Positions 1 through 5,597 of a DNA stretch of 7,082 nucleotides are shown in pieces. Source of the stretch: Myxococcales bacterium (lineage in GTDB: Bacteria; Myxococcota; Polyangia; Fen-1088); the NCBI GenBank assembly GCA_003153875.1, contig PMBY01000158.1, positions 22,459-29,540 on the forward strand, given 5' to 3'. Each line of letters starts with the position of its first letter. Positions within the stretch are counted from its first letter, which is position 1. The notes under the pieces are model-generated. The model was not told where the DNA came from and ran no database searches. It worked only from the letters and a program-made list of their open reading frames with translations. The position numbers and the translations under genes were made by a program.

Positions 1-1347
1 CCACAGCGGCAACAGCGAAGCCAGCGCCACCAGCGACACGCGCAAACAATCGCGCAGGGTCTGCCCCTCGGGAAAATGGACGGGCAAGTGTTTGCGCGCA
101 AGCCACACGGCACAGGCCGCGAGCAGACCCAGGGCAACGAATTTCAGCAGCGCGCGTTTCATCCACAGGCGCGCACGCGCCGGGCCCAATACCGTGTAGT
201 CGAATCCATACGCCGCCAGCGTGACCAGGGGAAAGCAGAACAGCAGCGAGAACTTCTCGGGAAAGCGAATTCCCGAGAAGAAAGGCAGTCTGCGCACCAG
301 GTGCCAGACCGGAAAGTTGTGGCCGAGGGCCACCACGAAGCCGAGCAGCGCGAGCGTGATCCACGGCCACAAGAAGCGCCCGCGCACCACCAGCGCGAAG
401 ATCGCCAGCAACGCGATCACGAGACCCGGGTAGAGCGAGCGGTAGTAGGGGATCACGCGCGGGTCGTAGAGGAAGCCGCCCCAGAACAGCCCGGGCTGGC
501 CAGGAACCACATGACCGAGCGGGTAGGGAGTGAACAGCTCGAAGGCCCGCCACGCCGGCATGGACCAGACGTTGGACATGGCCTCGGGCAGGCCCAGGGC
601 TCGAACCGTCTTGCCCGCGTGGTGCAAGCCAGGGATCAAGGTCACCGCCCCGAGCGCGAGGCCGAGCAACAGGCTGGCCGCCAGCGACGGAAGGGCGCGG
701 CGATCGACGTGCCTGCGCTCAGCCAGCACGGCGGCAACGACCAGCAGCGGCATCATCAGCAGCGTGGAGGGCTCGCCAGTCAGGCATTGCGTCCCTACCA
801 GCAGGGCCAGTCCCACCGCATTCGTGCTTCCAGGTTTCCGTGCCAGGCGCACCGCGAAGCCCAGGGCGAAGGGAATGACGGAGGCCGCGTGCAGGAAGGC
901 CAACTGGCAAATCGTCGAGAGGAGGTAGCCGCCACAACTCCACGCCAGGGCGCCCAGCAGCGAGGCCGGGCGGCTGCGGCGCAATGTGCGCAAGAACCAG
1001 TACATGCCCGCGGCCCCGACGAGTATTGGGATAATGACTTGCAGCCGGAACGCCCACTCGAACGGCAGCAAGAAGAACAGCGTCGTGAGCGGGTGAAATA
1101 CCTCGTACGCGGGATTGCCGGCGAATGGCTGTCCCGAGGCGAAGAAGGGGTTCCACAAGGGAATACCGCCCGAGGCCCGGGCGAGCGGCGCGATCAGCGA
1201 TCGGGTGGGGCGGTAGTAGGAAGCCAGGTCAACGTCGAAGAACGTCTCGCCCAGGAAGATTGCCCGCCAGAACAGTGCCAGAAAGCAGCAAACCGCGGGC
1301 GGCCACGCGACCACCCAGAAATGGGGTTGTCTTTGGTGGAAACTCAA
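1..1347 (-). CDS. YfhO-like polytopic membrane protein (GT-C type), C-terminus off left edge
   Basis: The minus strand is open without a stop from 1347 to base 1, giving 449 codons; the C-terminus lies outside the window. The translation is strongly hydrophobic, with many membrane segments. Family-like signatures are visible: the first exported loop after helix 1 carries F-F-D-V-D-L-A-S-Y-Y (residues 36-45, with acidic D38/D40 as in GT-C glycosyltransferases); then I-P-L-W-N-P-F-F (62-69), G-N-P-A-Y-E-V-F-H-P (77-86), and later F-F-S-G-I-R-F-P-E-K-F (356-366), like the R-x-P-x-R/K-F motif of YfhO proteins. YfhO proteins are membrane proteins linked to glycosylation of cell-envelope polymers; the substrate here is unknown. 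The start is uncertain. An in-frame stop lies at 1396-1398. TTG at 1347 has GGA six bases upstream and gives a short polar N-terminus before helix 1; GTG at 1314 is the alternative. A -10/-35-like pair lies upstream. A 450-codon plus-strand frame over this gene is its antisense shadow. Confidence 0.85.
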   Translation of the reverse strand, partial: MSFHQRQPHFWVVAWPPAVCCFLALFWRAIFLGETFFDVDLASYYRPTRSLIAPLARASGGIPLWNPFFASGQPFAGNPAYEVFHPLTTLFFLLPFEWAFRLQVIIPILVGAAGMYWFLRTLRRSRPASLLGALAWSCGGYLLSTICQLAFLHAASVIPFALGFAVRLARKPGSTNAVGLALLVGTQCLTGEPSTLLMMPLLVVAAVLAERRHVDRRALPSLAASLLLGLALGAVTLIPGLHHAGKTVRALGLPEAMSNVWSMPAWRAFELFTPYPLGHVVPGQPGLFWGGFLYDPRVIPYYRSLYPGLVIALLAIFALVVRGRFLWPWITLALLGFVVALGHNFPVWHLVRRLPFFSGIRFPEKFSLLFCFPLVTLAAYGFDYTVLGPARARLWMKRALLKFVALGLLAACAVWLARKHLPVHFPEGQTLRDCLRVSLVALASLLPLW

Positions 1348-1401
1348 CGCAGGTCCAGTCGGCAGGGGCGCCGCATTGGCAGAAAGGGAGTCAACCTAGA
1401 A

Positions 1402-1431
1402 AGCATAGGCCCTGCCCAAACGGCTTGACAA
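1402..1431 (-). promoter_or_regulatory. Candidate sigma70-type promoter for the YfhO-like gene
   Basis: On the minus strand, TTGTCA (1431-1426; 5 of 6 to the -35 consensus) is followed after 18 bases by TATGCT (1407-1402; 4 of 6 to the -10 consensus). Transcription would begin near 1395 and leave a leader of roughly 48 bases before the proposed TTG start at 1347. This is a consensus match by eye only, in a GC-rich genome where such matches are less frequent by chance. Confidence 0.35.
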
Positions 1432-1525
1432 TTTCGCTCGAAGCGGTCGAAAAGGCCGCAACAGGACAAGAAGTCGCCCAATCCGAACCATTCGACATAA
1501 TTGAAGAAAGAAACAGCGTTTCCAG

Positions 1526-1716
1526 ATGATGTGTATTCAGTAGTACACATCATGCCGTTTGAACAGAAGACTCTTCTCGGGGATGGGCGGCCTCTTTTTG
1601 AAGGCCGCCGTCTCCGGGATGCACTAAACTTATCTAGTTATCGCACCAGTCGATTTCGCGCCCTCGTAGCAGTTTTAGGGCGGCTGAATCGGTTCCTTCG
1701 GGGGAGATCCGATTCA
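1526..1716 (+). promoter_or_regulatory. Structured 5' leader with four stem-loops upstream of the fibro-slime gene
   Basis: Four consecutive inverted repeats fill the space before the gene at 1743. (1) 1526-1535 pairs with 1544-1553, a 10-bp stem (ATGATGTGTA arm). (2) 1586-1593 pairs with 1602-1609 (GGCGGCCT arm) around an 8-base loop, extended by 1575-1583 with 1611-1619 beyond a small internal loop. (3) 1659-1664 pairs with 1677-1682 (CGCCCT arm). (4) 1685-1692 pairs with 1709-1716 (TGAATCGG arm), with an inner helix closed by a C-UUCG-G tetraloop at 1696-1701. None is followed by a T-run, so none looks like an intrinsic terminator. A small ORF (1501-1746) crosses this area but looks like chance. 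I could not identify a convincing plus-strand promoter here. The stems are directly visible; a regulatory role is inferred. Confidence 0.5.
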
Positions 1717-1730
1717 CCGCACGTATTCAT

Positions 1731-1738
1731 AAGGAGGT
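1731..1738 (+). promoter_or_regulatory. Perfect Shine-Dalgarno of the fibro-slime gene
   Basis: AAGGAGGT lies four bases before ATG 1743 and is a full-length match to the 16S rRNA anti-Shine-Dalgarno. It fixes the start at 1743 and suggests strong translation when accessible. The first seven bases can also pair, with one G-U, with 1591-1597 in the second leader hairpin. Confidence 0.85.
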
Positions 1739-1742
1739 CAAC

Positions 1743-2732
1743 ATGACCAGGTCACGGATGCTCTGTCGAACCATCGGGGCTTTGGGCGTGGCCGCCCTTT
1801 CCGTCGTCGCCTTGGTGGAGTGCGGGGGCCCCGTGCCGATCGCTGGCAGCAGCAGCCTCACCGGTTCGGGCGGAGGCAAGGGTAGCACCGACACCAACTT
1901 GGGTCTGAACACGAACCCGGGTACTACGACCAACCCGGGGACCGGGGGCGCGGCTGCCGATTGGCCCCCTGCGGGCTACACCAACAACACACCCGTGGCT
2001 GTTGGTTCCTATGCGCTGGGTCCAGAAATCACAGCGTCCACGGTCGACCCCACGACCGGAGACATCAATGGGACTTCAGCCAGTAATTGCGTGGCGTTCC
2101 TCGGTGTGGTTCGCGATTTCAAAATGGGAAATCAACCCGGCGGGCACCCGGATTTTGAGACGGCGCCGGCCAAAGACGAACCGGGGATCGTGGCCACCAC
2201 CCTGGGCGCAGACAACAAGCCGGTCTACGCGGCGACTGGACAGCAACCGGCGATGTCCACCACAGGCGCCGATAACTTCAACCAGTGGTACAACACGGTT
2301 TCCGGCGTCAATATGCCGTACATATTGGCGTTGCAACTCGAGAACGTCGGCGGGGTAGCCTCTTTTCAAGCGACCCAGCCCACCTCTTTCTTTCCGCTCG
2401 ACGGTGCAGGCTTTGGCAACGAGGGCCAAAACCACAACTTCTCTTTCACCACCGAGATTCACACCGCCTTCCAGTACAACGGGGGAGAGAACTTTTCATT
2501 CAGTGGCGATGACGACGTGTGGGTCTTCATCAACAAGCAGTTGGTCATTGACCTGGGCGGGAGGCACGCGCAGGAGACCAAGTCAGTCGCTATCGATTCG
2601 CTCGGGCTGACCAAGGGCAATGTCTACGACCTCGCGGTCTTCCACGCGGAACGCCACACCAACCAATCGAATTTCGAGATTCAGACCACGCTGGCCTTCA
2701 CCAACTGCGGCGAGGAAATCATAGGCAGGTAG
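1743..2732 (+). CDS. Exported fibro-slime domain protein
   Basis: This 329-aa protein starts with a positively charged, then hydrophobic signal sequence (residues 1-27). C27 is preceded by L-V-E, so lipidation is possible, but Glu at -1 is not a standard lipobox. A low-complexity Ser/Gly/Thr/Asn-Pro-Gly linker follows (about 34-72), with T-N-P-G twice. The rest matches the fibro-slime domain (a PA14-related beta-sandwich): V-V-R-D-F (122-126), H-P-D-F-E (135-139), F-N-Q-W-Y (179-183), S-F-F-P-L-D-G-A-G-F-G (215-225), F-T-T-E-I-H (235-240), S-G-D-D-D-V-W-V-F-I-N (254-264), D-L-G-G-R-H (270-275) and F-H-A-E-R-H-T (300-306). C116 and C322 may form a disulfide bridging the domain ends. In this family the Asp-rich strand resembles the PA14 carbohydrate/calcium-binding face, so a surface adhesin or matrix protein is the likely role; the ligand is unknown. 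It is a single gene with its own leader, convergent with the HKD gene. Confidence 0.9.
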   Translation: MTRSRMLCRTIGALGVAALSVVALVECGGPVPIAGSSSLTGSGGGKGSTDTNLGLNTNPGTTTNPGTGGAAADWPPAGYTNNTPVAVGSYALGPEITASTVDPTTGDINGTSASNCVAFLGVVRDFKMGNQPGGHPDFETAPAKDEPGIVATTLGADNKPVYAATGQQPAMSTTGADNFNQWYNTVSGVNMPYILALQLENVGGVASFQATQPTSFFPLDGAGFGNEGQNHNFSFTTEIHTAFQYNGGENFSFSGDDDVWVFINKQLVIDLGGRHAQETKSVAIDSLGLTKGNVYDLAVFHAERHTNQSNFEIQTTLAFTNCGEEIIGR

Positions 2733-2758
2733 GTTGAGGGGCTCGCGCACCGTCAACC
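2732..2758. terminator. Candidate bidirectional hairpin between convergent genes
   Basis: GGTTGA (2732-2737) and TCAACC (2753-2758) form a 6-bp stem around a 15-base loop. The left arm begins in the last base of the fibro-slime stop codon (2730-2732) and the right arm covers the stop of the HKD gene (2753-2755 on the minus strand). There is no T-run on either side, so termination by this hairpin is plausible but weakly supported. Confidence 0.3.
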
Positions 2759-3349
2759 GAGCGGCTGCGGGCACAAGTCGCGCCGCTTGCAGTCGGTGCA
2801 GGGCTGGCCGCGCCAGATGGCGTCGAAGAAGGCCTGCACATCGTCCAGCAGCAGGTCGTCGCGGCTGAGCAACCCCAGTTCGAAATTTCGGCGGCCTTCG
2901 CCCTTGGCACCCAGGCCGGCTCCGGTCCAGTTGGCACTGCCCAGATACGCCATGGCTCCATCGACGACAACGATCTTGCAGTGCACACGCGGGCACAGGC
3001 GCAGCTCGAAGGATCCGCGCCGGCCGCCGCCGGGCTTGAGGTGGGCGCAGCGGCGCAACTCCTGGCGAAAAGGCAGCGAGGGCGGCGAGGCGTGCAGGAT
3101 GCGAATCTCCACCCCTGCGACCACCAGCTCGTCGAAGATCTGCAACACGGACCGATACTCGCCGTTGCGAACCGTGCGACGGCGCCCCGGCCGCACCCGC
3201 GCGTCCTCGACCATCAGCTCTTTCAGGTTCGCGGTGGCGATCCACACGCTTTGCTCGGCGTTCATCACCGCCTGCACCACGGCTTCATAGTGTCCCCGCC
3301 CGCCCAAGAGGGCCAGCGACACCGGACGCGATACGCGAATGAAGTCCAT
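2753..3349 (-). CDS. Single-HKD phospholipase D superfamily protein with a C-terminal Cys cluster
   Basis: The 198-aa product has one complete HKD signature: H123-x-K125-x4-D130-x6-G137-S-x-N140, followed by N-F-E-L-G (155-159), as in Nuc-type nucleases and other phospholipase D superfamily enzymes. These use the His as nucleophile on phosphodiesters. With one HKD motif the enzyme would need to dimerise to build a two-motif active site. The N-terminal half has the usual supporting strands (S-V-W-I-A-T-A at 34-40; G-V-E-I-R-I-L-H at 79-86). There is no signal peptide, so it is probably cytosolic. The C-terminus ends with C184-x2-C187-x5-C193, a possible metal site; C101, C119 and C124 add more cysteines near the active site. 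ATG 3349 has AGGA three bases upstream, a close but usable Shine-Dalgarno. It is divergent from the DEDDh exonuclease gene. The substrate is unknown: DNA and phospholipid are both possible, and a nuclease is favoured by size and context. Confidence 0.85.
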   Translation of the reverse strand: MDFIRVSRPVSLALLGGRGHYEAVVQAVMNAEQSVWIATANLKELMVEDARVRPGRRRTVRNGEYRSVLQIFDELVVAGVEIRILHASPPSLPFRQELRRCAHLKPGGGRRGSFELRLCPRVHCKIVVVDGAMAYLGSANWTGAGLGAKGEGRRNFELGLLSRDDLLLDDVQAFFDAIWRGQPCTDCKRRDLCPQPLG

Positions 3350-3383
3350 GGTTCCTGCGGGACAGACTACGGGAATGTCCGAG

Positions 3384-3405
3384 CGCGGAGCAAATTGCTC
3401 TCGCG
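3384..3405. promoter_or_regulatory. Dyad symmetry in the divergent HKD/DEDDh control region (site 1)
   Basis: GAGCAA (3388-3393) and TTGCTC (3395-3400) are perfect inverted arms around one central A. Outside them CGCG (3384-3387) and CGCG (3402-3405) can also pair, with T3401 bulged. It lies 35 bp from the HKD start and 96 bp from the DEDDh start, a usual place for an operator. No regulator gene is next to it. Confidence 0.4.
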
Positions 3406-3412
3406 GCAGCCT

Positions 3413-3428
3413 GCGCTGTAGACAGCGC
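3413..3428. promoter_or_regulatory. Dyad symmetry in the divergent HKD/DEDDh control region (site 2)
   Basis: GCGCTGT (3413-3419) and ACAGCGC (3422-3428) are perfect 7-bp inverted arms around AG. The inner CTGT/ACAG bases recall the ends of the E. coli LexA box, but the 2-base gap is far shorter than the 8 bases of that box, so this is not called as LexA. A two-base loop is too tight for a good RNA hairpin, which favours a protein-binding DNA site. Confidence 0.4.
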
Positions 3429-3501
3429 GCGTGGGCCTGGGTAGCGTGCAGGCCATGGCACCGCTTGAATCAGAAACTCGTCTACGCGAGGTCAGCGCCG
3501 G

Positions 3502-4137
3502 ATGAACGAGCCCACCACGCGCGAGCTGGTGGTCCTGGATTTCGAGACCACGGGCCTTGTGCCGGGGCGCGATCGCACCATCGAGGTGGCGGCCACGCTT
3601 CTGGTTGATCGCCAGCCGGTCGATACCTTCTGTCGGCTCATGCACCCGGGATTTGCCTTGCCGGCCTTCATTACGTCGCTGACTGGGATCACCGACCAGA
3701 TGCTGCACGGGCAGCCGCGGCCGGAAGAGGTCATGCCAGCGTTGCACAAATTCGTGCGCGGCCTGCCCATCGTGGCGCACAACGCTTCCTTCGACCGCGC
3801 CTTCCTGCAGGCCGAGTTGGCGCGGGCCGGTCTTCAGCCCGAGAGCGAATTCCTGTGCACCATGCGACTGGCGCGCCGGCTGGCGCCTGGACTGCCCAGC
3901 TATCGACTCGACACCCTGGTGGACGCCTTGCAGGTGCGCCCGCCGAGCGCGCGGCAATTCCACCGCTCGCTGGCCGACGTGAACCATACAGTCGCCATCT
4001 GGCAGGAACTGCACGCCCGCTTCACAGAGCACACCGGCCTGGCTGCGCCGCCCGTAGCTGTGCTCAGCACGCTGATGCGCAAACCGAAGAAGCAAGTGCC
4101 CAAGTACCTGGCTTCGCTGCAGGCGGGAGATGGCTGA
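3502..4137 (+). CDS. DEDDh (DnaQ-type) 3'-5' exonuclease
   Basis: The 211-aa product has all three exonuclease motifs of the DnaQ/RNase T superfamily. Exo I is V-L-D-F-E-T-T-G with D13 and E15; Exo II is A-H-N-A-S-F-D-R with D98; Exo III is H154-R-S-L-A-D159, the H-x4-D arrangement of the DEDDh class. These acidic residues bind two metal ions for stepwise 3'-5' hydrolysis of nucleic acid. Helper residues typical of the epsilon-like branch are present (L-T-G-I-T at 60-64; A-R-R-L at 124-127; Y-R-L-D-T-L at 134-139). The catalytic domain ends near residue 175; the remaining ~35 residues are a basic tail (K194-P-K-K) with no second domain. It could be a stand-alone proofreading-type exonuclease, a polymerase III epsilon-like protein or a repair nuclease. 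ATG 3502 is preceded by GAGGT (3488-3492) at a 9-base spacing. It is divergent from the HKD gene and convergent with the antitoxin-like gene. Confidence 0.9.
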   Translation: MNEPTTRELVVLDFETTGLVPGRDRTIEVAATLLVDRQPVDTFCRLMHPGFALPAFITSLTGITDQMLHGQPRPEEVMPALHKFVRGLPIVAHNASFDRAFLQAELARAGLQPESEFLCTMRLARRLAPGLPSYRLDTLVDALQVRPPSARQFHRSLADVNHTVAIWQELHARFTEHTGLAAPPVAVLSTLMRKPKKQVPKYLASLQAGDG

Positions 4138-4144
4138 GTGAACA

Positions 4145-4159
4145 TGGCCGCGAGGGCCA
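4145..4159. terminator. Weak hairpin between convergent exonuclease and antitoxin-like genes
   Basis: TGGCC (4145-4149) and GGCCA (4155-4159) form a 5-bp stem with a 5-base loop, inside the 29-bp gap between the two stop codons. There is no T-run on either side. It may help end transcription in both directions, but the support is thin. Confidence 0.2.
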
Positions 4160-4166
4160 AGGCAGA

Positions 4167-4373
4167 TTAGTCGACGTCGCCATAGATGTCCTCGCGGCCG
4201 AGGCTTCCCTTCATGGGTCCAAGACTGCGGATTGGGAGCACTACGGAAACTGCGGGGCGAAATACCACGGGAAGCTCAACCGTAACGGTCACCTCGGATC
4301 CCTCGGGAATATCGATGGGATCGAGTAACTGTAGGTTCCCGCCATGGCGTATTGCGTGGACCGTCTTTGTCAT
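4167..4373 (-). CDS. AF2212/DUF104-like (VapB-type) antitoxin, apparently orphan
   Basis: The 68-aa product has the shape of a small beta-rich antitoxin: an N-terminal strand with basic residues (T-V-H-A-I-R-H-G-G at 4-12), then L-D-P-I-D-I-P-E-G-S-E-V-T-V-T-V (17-32), which fits the 'L...L-P-E-G-x-x-V-x-V' core of AF2212-like antitoxins. A Pro-rich linker leads to a C-terminal L-G-P-M-K-G-S-L-G-R-E-D-I-Y (51-64), resembling the toxin-binding tail of VapB-type proteins. Such antitoxins bind and block a PIN-domain RNase and usually repress their own operon. The ATG at 4373 has GGAG seven bases upstream, which supports a translated gene. A PIN toxin is normally encoded directly downstream, but there the exonuclease gene begins on the other strand 29 bp away, and no PIN-like frame is visible upstream. 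Family assignment is from pattern memory, moderately sure. Confidence 0.65.
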   Translation of the reverse strand: MTKTVHAIRHGGNLQLLDPIDIPEGSEVTVTVELPVVFRPAVSVVLPIRSLGPMKGSLGREDIYGDVD

Positions 4374-4699
4374 CGCAGCTCTCCGAGTCTAATGGTGTCT
4401 CATCTCCCCGCGATTCCCCAGTAGTTTTCACCGCTCCGCGGCCGAGAATACTGGTAGGAGCCGTCGGCCGGCAGTAATCGTCAAGGAATGCGTTGCTCCG
4501 GCCGGTGGACGCGACGTATATCCGCTCAATGCAGCGGGACGCTGAGAGTTCCCCGGCTAGCAAGCCGACGAAGCTGTCAATCCCGCCGCAGGGGCATCGT
4601 AGTATCATCGAAACGCCGACCAGGCGGCGGGCTCGCAGCTAATCGCCAAACCGTTCGGCAGGCGAAGGATCGATCGGTTCCTCGGTTCGTCACGCACAC
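4374..4699. other. Non-coding stretch upstream of the antitoxin-like gene
   Basis: I see no convincing gene in these 326 bases. Small frames exist on both strands (for example 4276-4608 minus), but they lack recognisable motifs and run antisense or out of frame over real genes. The only structure noted is a 7-bp inverted repeat, CGGCCGA (4439-4445) with TCGGCCG (4464-4470), about 65 bp upstream of the antitoxin start, where an autoregulatory operator could lie. The right end is the region downstream of the Cys-rich lipoprotein; no T-tailed terminator is seen. Confidence 0.5.
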
Positions 4700-5290
4700 T
4701 CAGGGCACATCGGTACAGGCAGTGCACATCCAAGTTCCGCTGGCTAGGTCGAAGTTGCATGTCCCGCTGGTGCAATCGCTGTCGTCCAGACAAGTATCTC
4801 TGGGCGTGTGGCAGAAGTACCCATAGCCGCAATTCACACAATAACAGAAAGGCCCGACCAGGCTGGGTGAGCAAAAGCCGCCAGGACCACAGTCTGTGTC
4901 GATCCGGCAGTTGCTTTCTGTCGCACACGTGTTCGCTGTCGAATCGCTCGTCGACGAGCGGCACACGCAAGGCACGTTGCCAAGACACTCGGAATCGCTG
5001 CTGCATTCGTCATAGGTGCATGCGTACCTGCATCCGGGACCTGGGATCTGGAGGCGGCAGCGACCATTCGTGCCGGCGGTGCAGTCTCCGTCCTTTGCGC
5101 AACCTATGGGGACAACTGAACTCTGCGCACACGTACCGATGTCCGATACGCCAGCACCTCGCTCTGTTGGGCAGGGCGAGCCGGCCTGCCGGTGAGTCGC
5201 GGGGACTGGCGCCGCATCCAGGCTGGGGCCGCCTGAGCAGGAAACGGCTGCAGCAATCAGGGCTGAAAATCCAAGGAGCAAACGACGCAT
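4700..5290 (-). CDS. Cysteine-rich putative lipoprotein with C-x2-D-x2-C repeats
   Basis: This 196-aa protein begins M-R-R-L-L-L-G-F, continues as a hydrophobic stretch and reaches A15-V-S-C18, an acceptable lipobox, so it is probably a lipoprotein. The mature part has 24 further cysteines, an even number that fits 12 disulfides outside the cytoplasm. Four repeats share C-x2-D-x2-C-x(4-7)-C: C64-x5-C70-x7-C78, C96-x5-C102-x5-C108, C128-x5-C134-x5-C140 and C167-x5-C173-x4-C178. Similar small Cys-rich modules are common in myxobacterial lipoproteins; their functions are mostly unknown, and I do not assign one. The start is well supported: GGAGGA lies six bases upstream of ATG 5290. The gene is divergent from the other Cys-rich gene at 5561. 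Confidence 0.85.
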   Translation of the reverse strand: MRRLLLGFSALIAAAVSCSGGPSLDAAPVPATHRQAGSPCPTERGAGVSDIGTCAQSSVVPIGCAKDGDCTAGTNGRCRLQIPGPGCRYACTYDECSSDSECLGNVPCVCRSSTSDSTANTCATESNCRIDTDCGPGGFCSPSLVGPFCYCVNCGYGYFCHTPRDTCLDDSDCTSGTCNFDLASGTWMCTACTDVP

Positions 5291-5548
5291 GAGCTATCCT
5301 CCGGGGCTGACACTGACCAAGCTTAGCACCGGTACCGACCGGCGCGCGGCACCAGGAACGTGACGACGAGACCCACCGCACACCGATGCGCTGCCATAAA
5401 GCCGTTGCAGCGCTAGTAGGCAAGGCGTTCGACAGACGCTGCCAGCTGGGGCGCTGGTTGACGTAGGTGGCGTTGTCGGGCAACCTGAACTGCGACGCGG
5501 CGACGGGAGGGCGCGCTTGAAGTTCCTACGCGCTTTACAGATGGCCTT
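5291..5548. other. Intergenic region between divergent Cys-rich lipoprotein genes
   Basis: This spacer should hold promoters for both flanking genes. The ribosome-binding site of the minus-strand gene (GGAGGA on the minus strand, just above 5290) is clear. On the plus strand TTGACG (5458-5463) is a plausible -35, but no good -10 follows at the right distance. A small palindrome, CCAGCTGG (5442-5449), is present. A long minus-strand frame (5294-6058) covers this area; I treat it as an antisense shadow. Confidence 0.4.
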
Positions 5549-5597
5549 GGCCGAGCCAACATGACCATGGAAATGCGATTGCTTCGTTGGCTCGGCT
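5549..5597 (+). promoter_or_regulatory. Inverted repeat enclosing the candidate start codons of the 5561 gene
   Basis: GCCGAGCCAAC (5550-5560) and GTTGGCTCGGC (5586-5596) are perfectly complementary over 11 bp, plus a G-U pair at 5549/5597. The 25-base loop holds all three in-frame ATG codons (5561, 5567, 5573). The left arm occupies the place where a Shine-Dalgarno would be, and none is visible. In mRNA this could control access of ribosomes. The left arm also contains a competing small hairpin, TTGGC (5547-5551) with GCCAA (5555-5559). The pairing is seen directly; a control function is inferred. Confidence 0.4.

Noticed and set aside
76..1428. Long plus-strand frame of 450 codons rich in Arg, Gln and Glu
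   Set aside because: It is antisense to the YfhO-like gene. Its composition is what the reverse of hydrophobic Leu/Val/Ala codons gives, it has no motifs, and the minus frame shows clear membrane segments and family motifs.
1425..1430. Plus-strand TTGACA as -35 of the fibro-slime promoter
   Set aside because: No -10-like hexamer follows at 16-18 bases; the overlapping minus-strand TTGTCA gives a better pair for the YfhO-like gene.
1501..1746. 81-codon plus frame overlapping the fibro-slime start by ATGA
   Set aside because: The overlap would suit translational coupling, but the frame starts at TTG without a Shine-Dalgarno and is made of the hairpin sequences; the composition does not look coding.
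3413..3428. LexA (SOS) box
   Set aside because: Only the CTGT/ACAG ends agree; the gap is 2 bases rather than 8. Kept as an unidentified dyad.
4276..4608. 110-codon minus frame upstream of and overlapping the antitoxin-like gene, considered as a possible toxin
   Set aside because: It lacks PIN, RelE or MazF motifs and overlaps the antitoxin-like gene by 98 bases in another frame.
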